The notes under the pieces: model-generated
What the model was told of the DNA's origin: nothing
What the model saw: only the letters and a program-made list of their open reading frames with translations
The model's database searches: none
Origin: Chloroflexota bacterium
GTDB taxonomy: Bacteria; Chloroflexota; Anaerolineae; 4572-78; J111
DNA: 6,580 nt
Reading direction: 5' to 3'
Assembly: GCA_003695455.1 (NCBI GenBank)
Contig: RFJF01000697.1
Span: 1-6,580, forward strand
In this document: positions 6,423-6,580 of the stretch, one piece after another
Layout: every line of letters starts with the position of its first letter
How positions within the stretch are numbered: the first letter of the stretch is position 1
Made by a program: the position numbers and the translations under genes

Positions 6423-6456
6423 ATGCAGGCCGGCCAAACATTTGGCCGGCCTGCAT
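6423..6456 (+). terminator. Perfect 16-bp inverted repeat after the binding-protein gene
   Basis: The arms ATGCAGGCCGGCCAAA (6423-6438) and TTTGGCCGGCCTGCAT (6441-6456) are exactly complementary around a two-base centre; in RNA the innermost pairs would open to give a usable loop. The hairpin begins 10 bases after the TAG stop, and the bases between include the small palindrome GGTTT-G-AAACC (6412-6422). No T tract follows, so it may be a U-less terminator. Alternatively, as known for binding-protein genes at the head of ABC operons, it may be a 3' stem that protects this message and lowers read-through into transporter genes. Confidence 0.65.
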
Positions 6457-6580
6457 CCTCAACGCTGCCGGTATCCGGATAGCGGGTGGCAGAGAAACAA
6501 CGGGCAAAGTCAACAAAACACTGTTTGCCACGCTCTGCCCCCCAACTTCCAACATCTGCATTGAACAAAGTTTCTGCGAA
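6457..6580. other. Downstream non-coding tail, no gene start seen
   Basis: I see no ribosome site plus start codon and no clear promoter here. A short palindrome ATCCGGAT occurs at 6473-6480 within a weak TGCC/GGCA stem (6466-6491). Any next gene begins beyond the window. Confidence 0.5.

Noticed and set aside
6466..6491. Nested short palindromes (TGCC...GGCA around ATCCGGAT)
   Set aside because: The stems are only four base pairs or a single 8-base palindrome, common by chance in CCGG-rich DNA.
6125..6568. Minus-strand open frame of 147 codons opposite the end of the binding-protein gene
   Set aside because: It overlaps a well-supported coding region and the perfect hairpin, and shows no domain or ribosome site.

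Overview
The window looks like chromosomal DNA from a moderately GC-rich bacterium with no outer membrane, most likely a member of the Chloroflexota (Anaerolineae-like). This is an inference. It rests on a substrate-binding lipoprotein that carries a Tat-type signal together with a lipobox and an Ala/Gly/Pro-rich linker, on GAF/PAS-rich two-component proteins, and on the codon style. No RNA gene or phylogenetic marker is present to confirm it.

Layout. Positions 1-2645 hold a leftward (minus strand) signalling operon of three genes: a membrane PAS-histidine kinase (1197-2645), a stand-alone CheY-like receiver (838-1200) whose start overlaps the kinase stop as ATGA, and a receiver-GAF protein (809 to beyond position 1) cut by the window edge. 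A divergent intergenic region (2646-2888) carries an extended -10 promoter facing the kinase, a sigma70-like promoter facing right, and an imperfect dyad plus a short direct repeat just upstream of the rightward -35. Rightward from 2889 comes a 12-TM major facilitator transporter (2889-4145). A 563-base gap with no convincing gene follows (4146-4708). It contains small hairpins, a possible promoter wrapped around an AT palindrome, and a markedly C-rich, G-poor stretch. Then comes a 567-residue family 5 (oligopeptide/dipeptide-type) ABC substrate-binding lipoprotein (4709-6412), followed by a perfect 16-bp inverted repeat (6423-6456). The last 124 bases show no gene start.

How the parts may work together. 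The kinase should autophosphorylate on His277 and pass phosphate to Asp55 of the small receiver and/or Asp55 of the receiver-GAF protein, giving one kinase with two co-transcribed receivers. No DNA-binding output domain is visible in the window, so the final output is either protein-protein signalling or lies in the missing C-terminal part. The transporter is divergent from the signalling operon and could be a regulatory target, but nothing in the sequence proves this. The binding protein is separated from everything to its left by a long leader. Its permease and ATPase partners, if linked, would lie to the right of the window. I saw no CRISPR array, mobile element, tRNA or rRNA, and no clearly novel system. 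The most unusual material is non-coding: the leader of the binding-protein gene and the strong hairpin after it.
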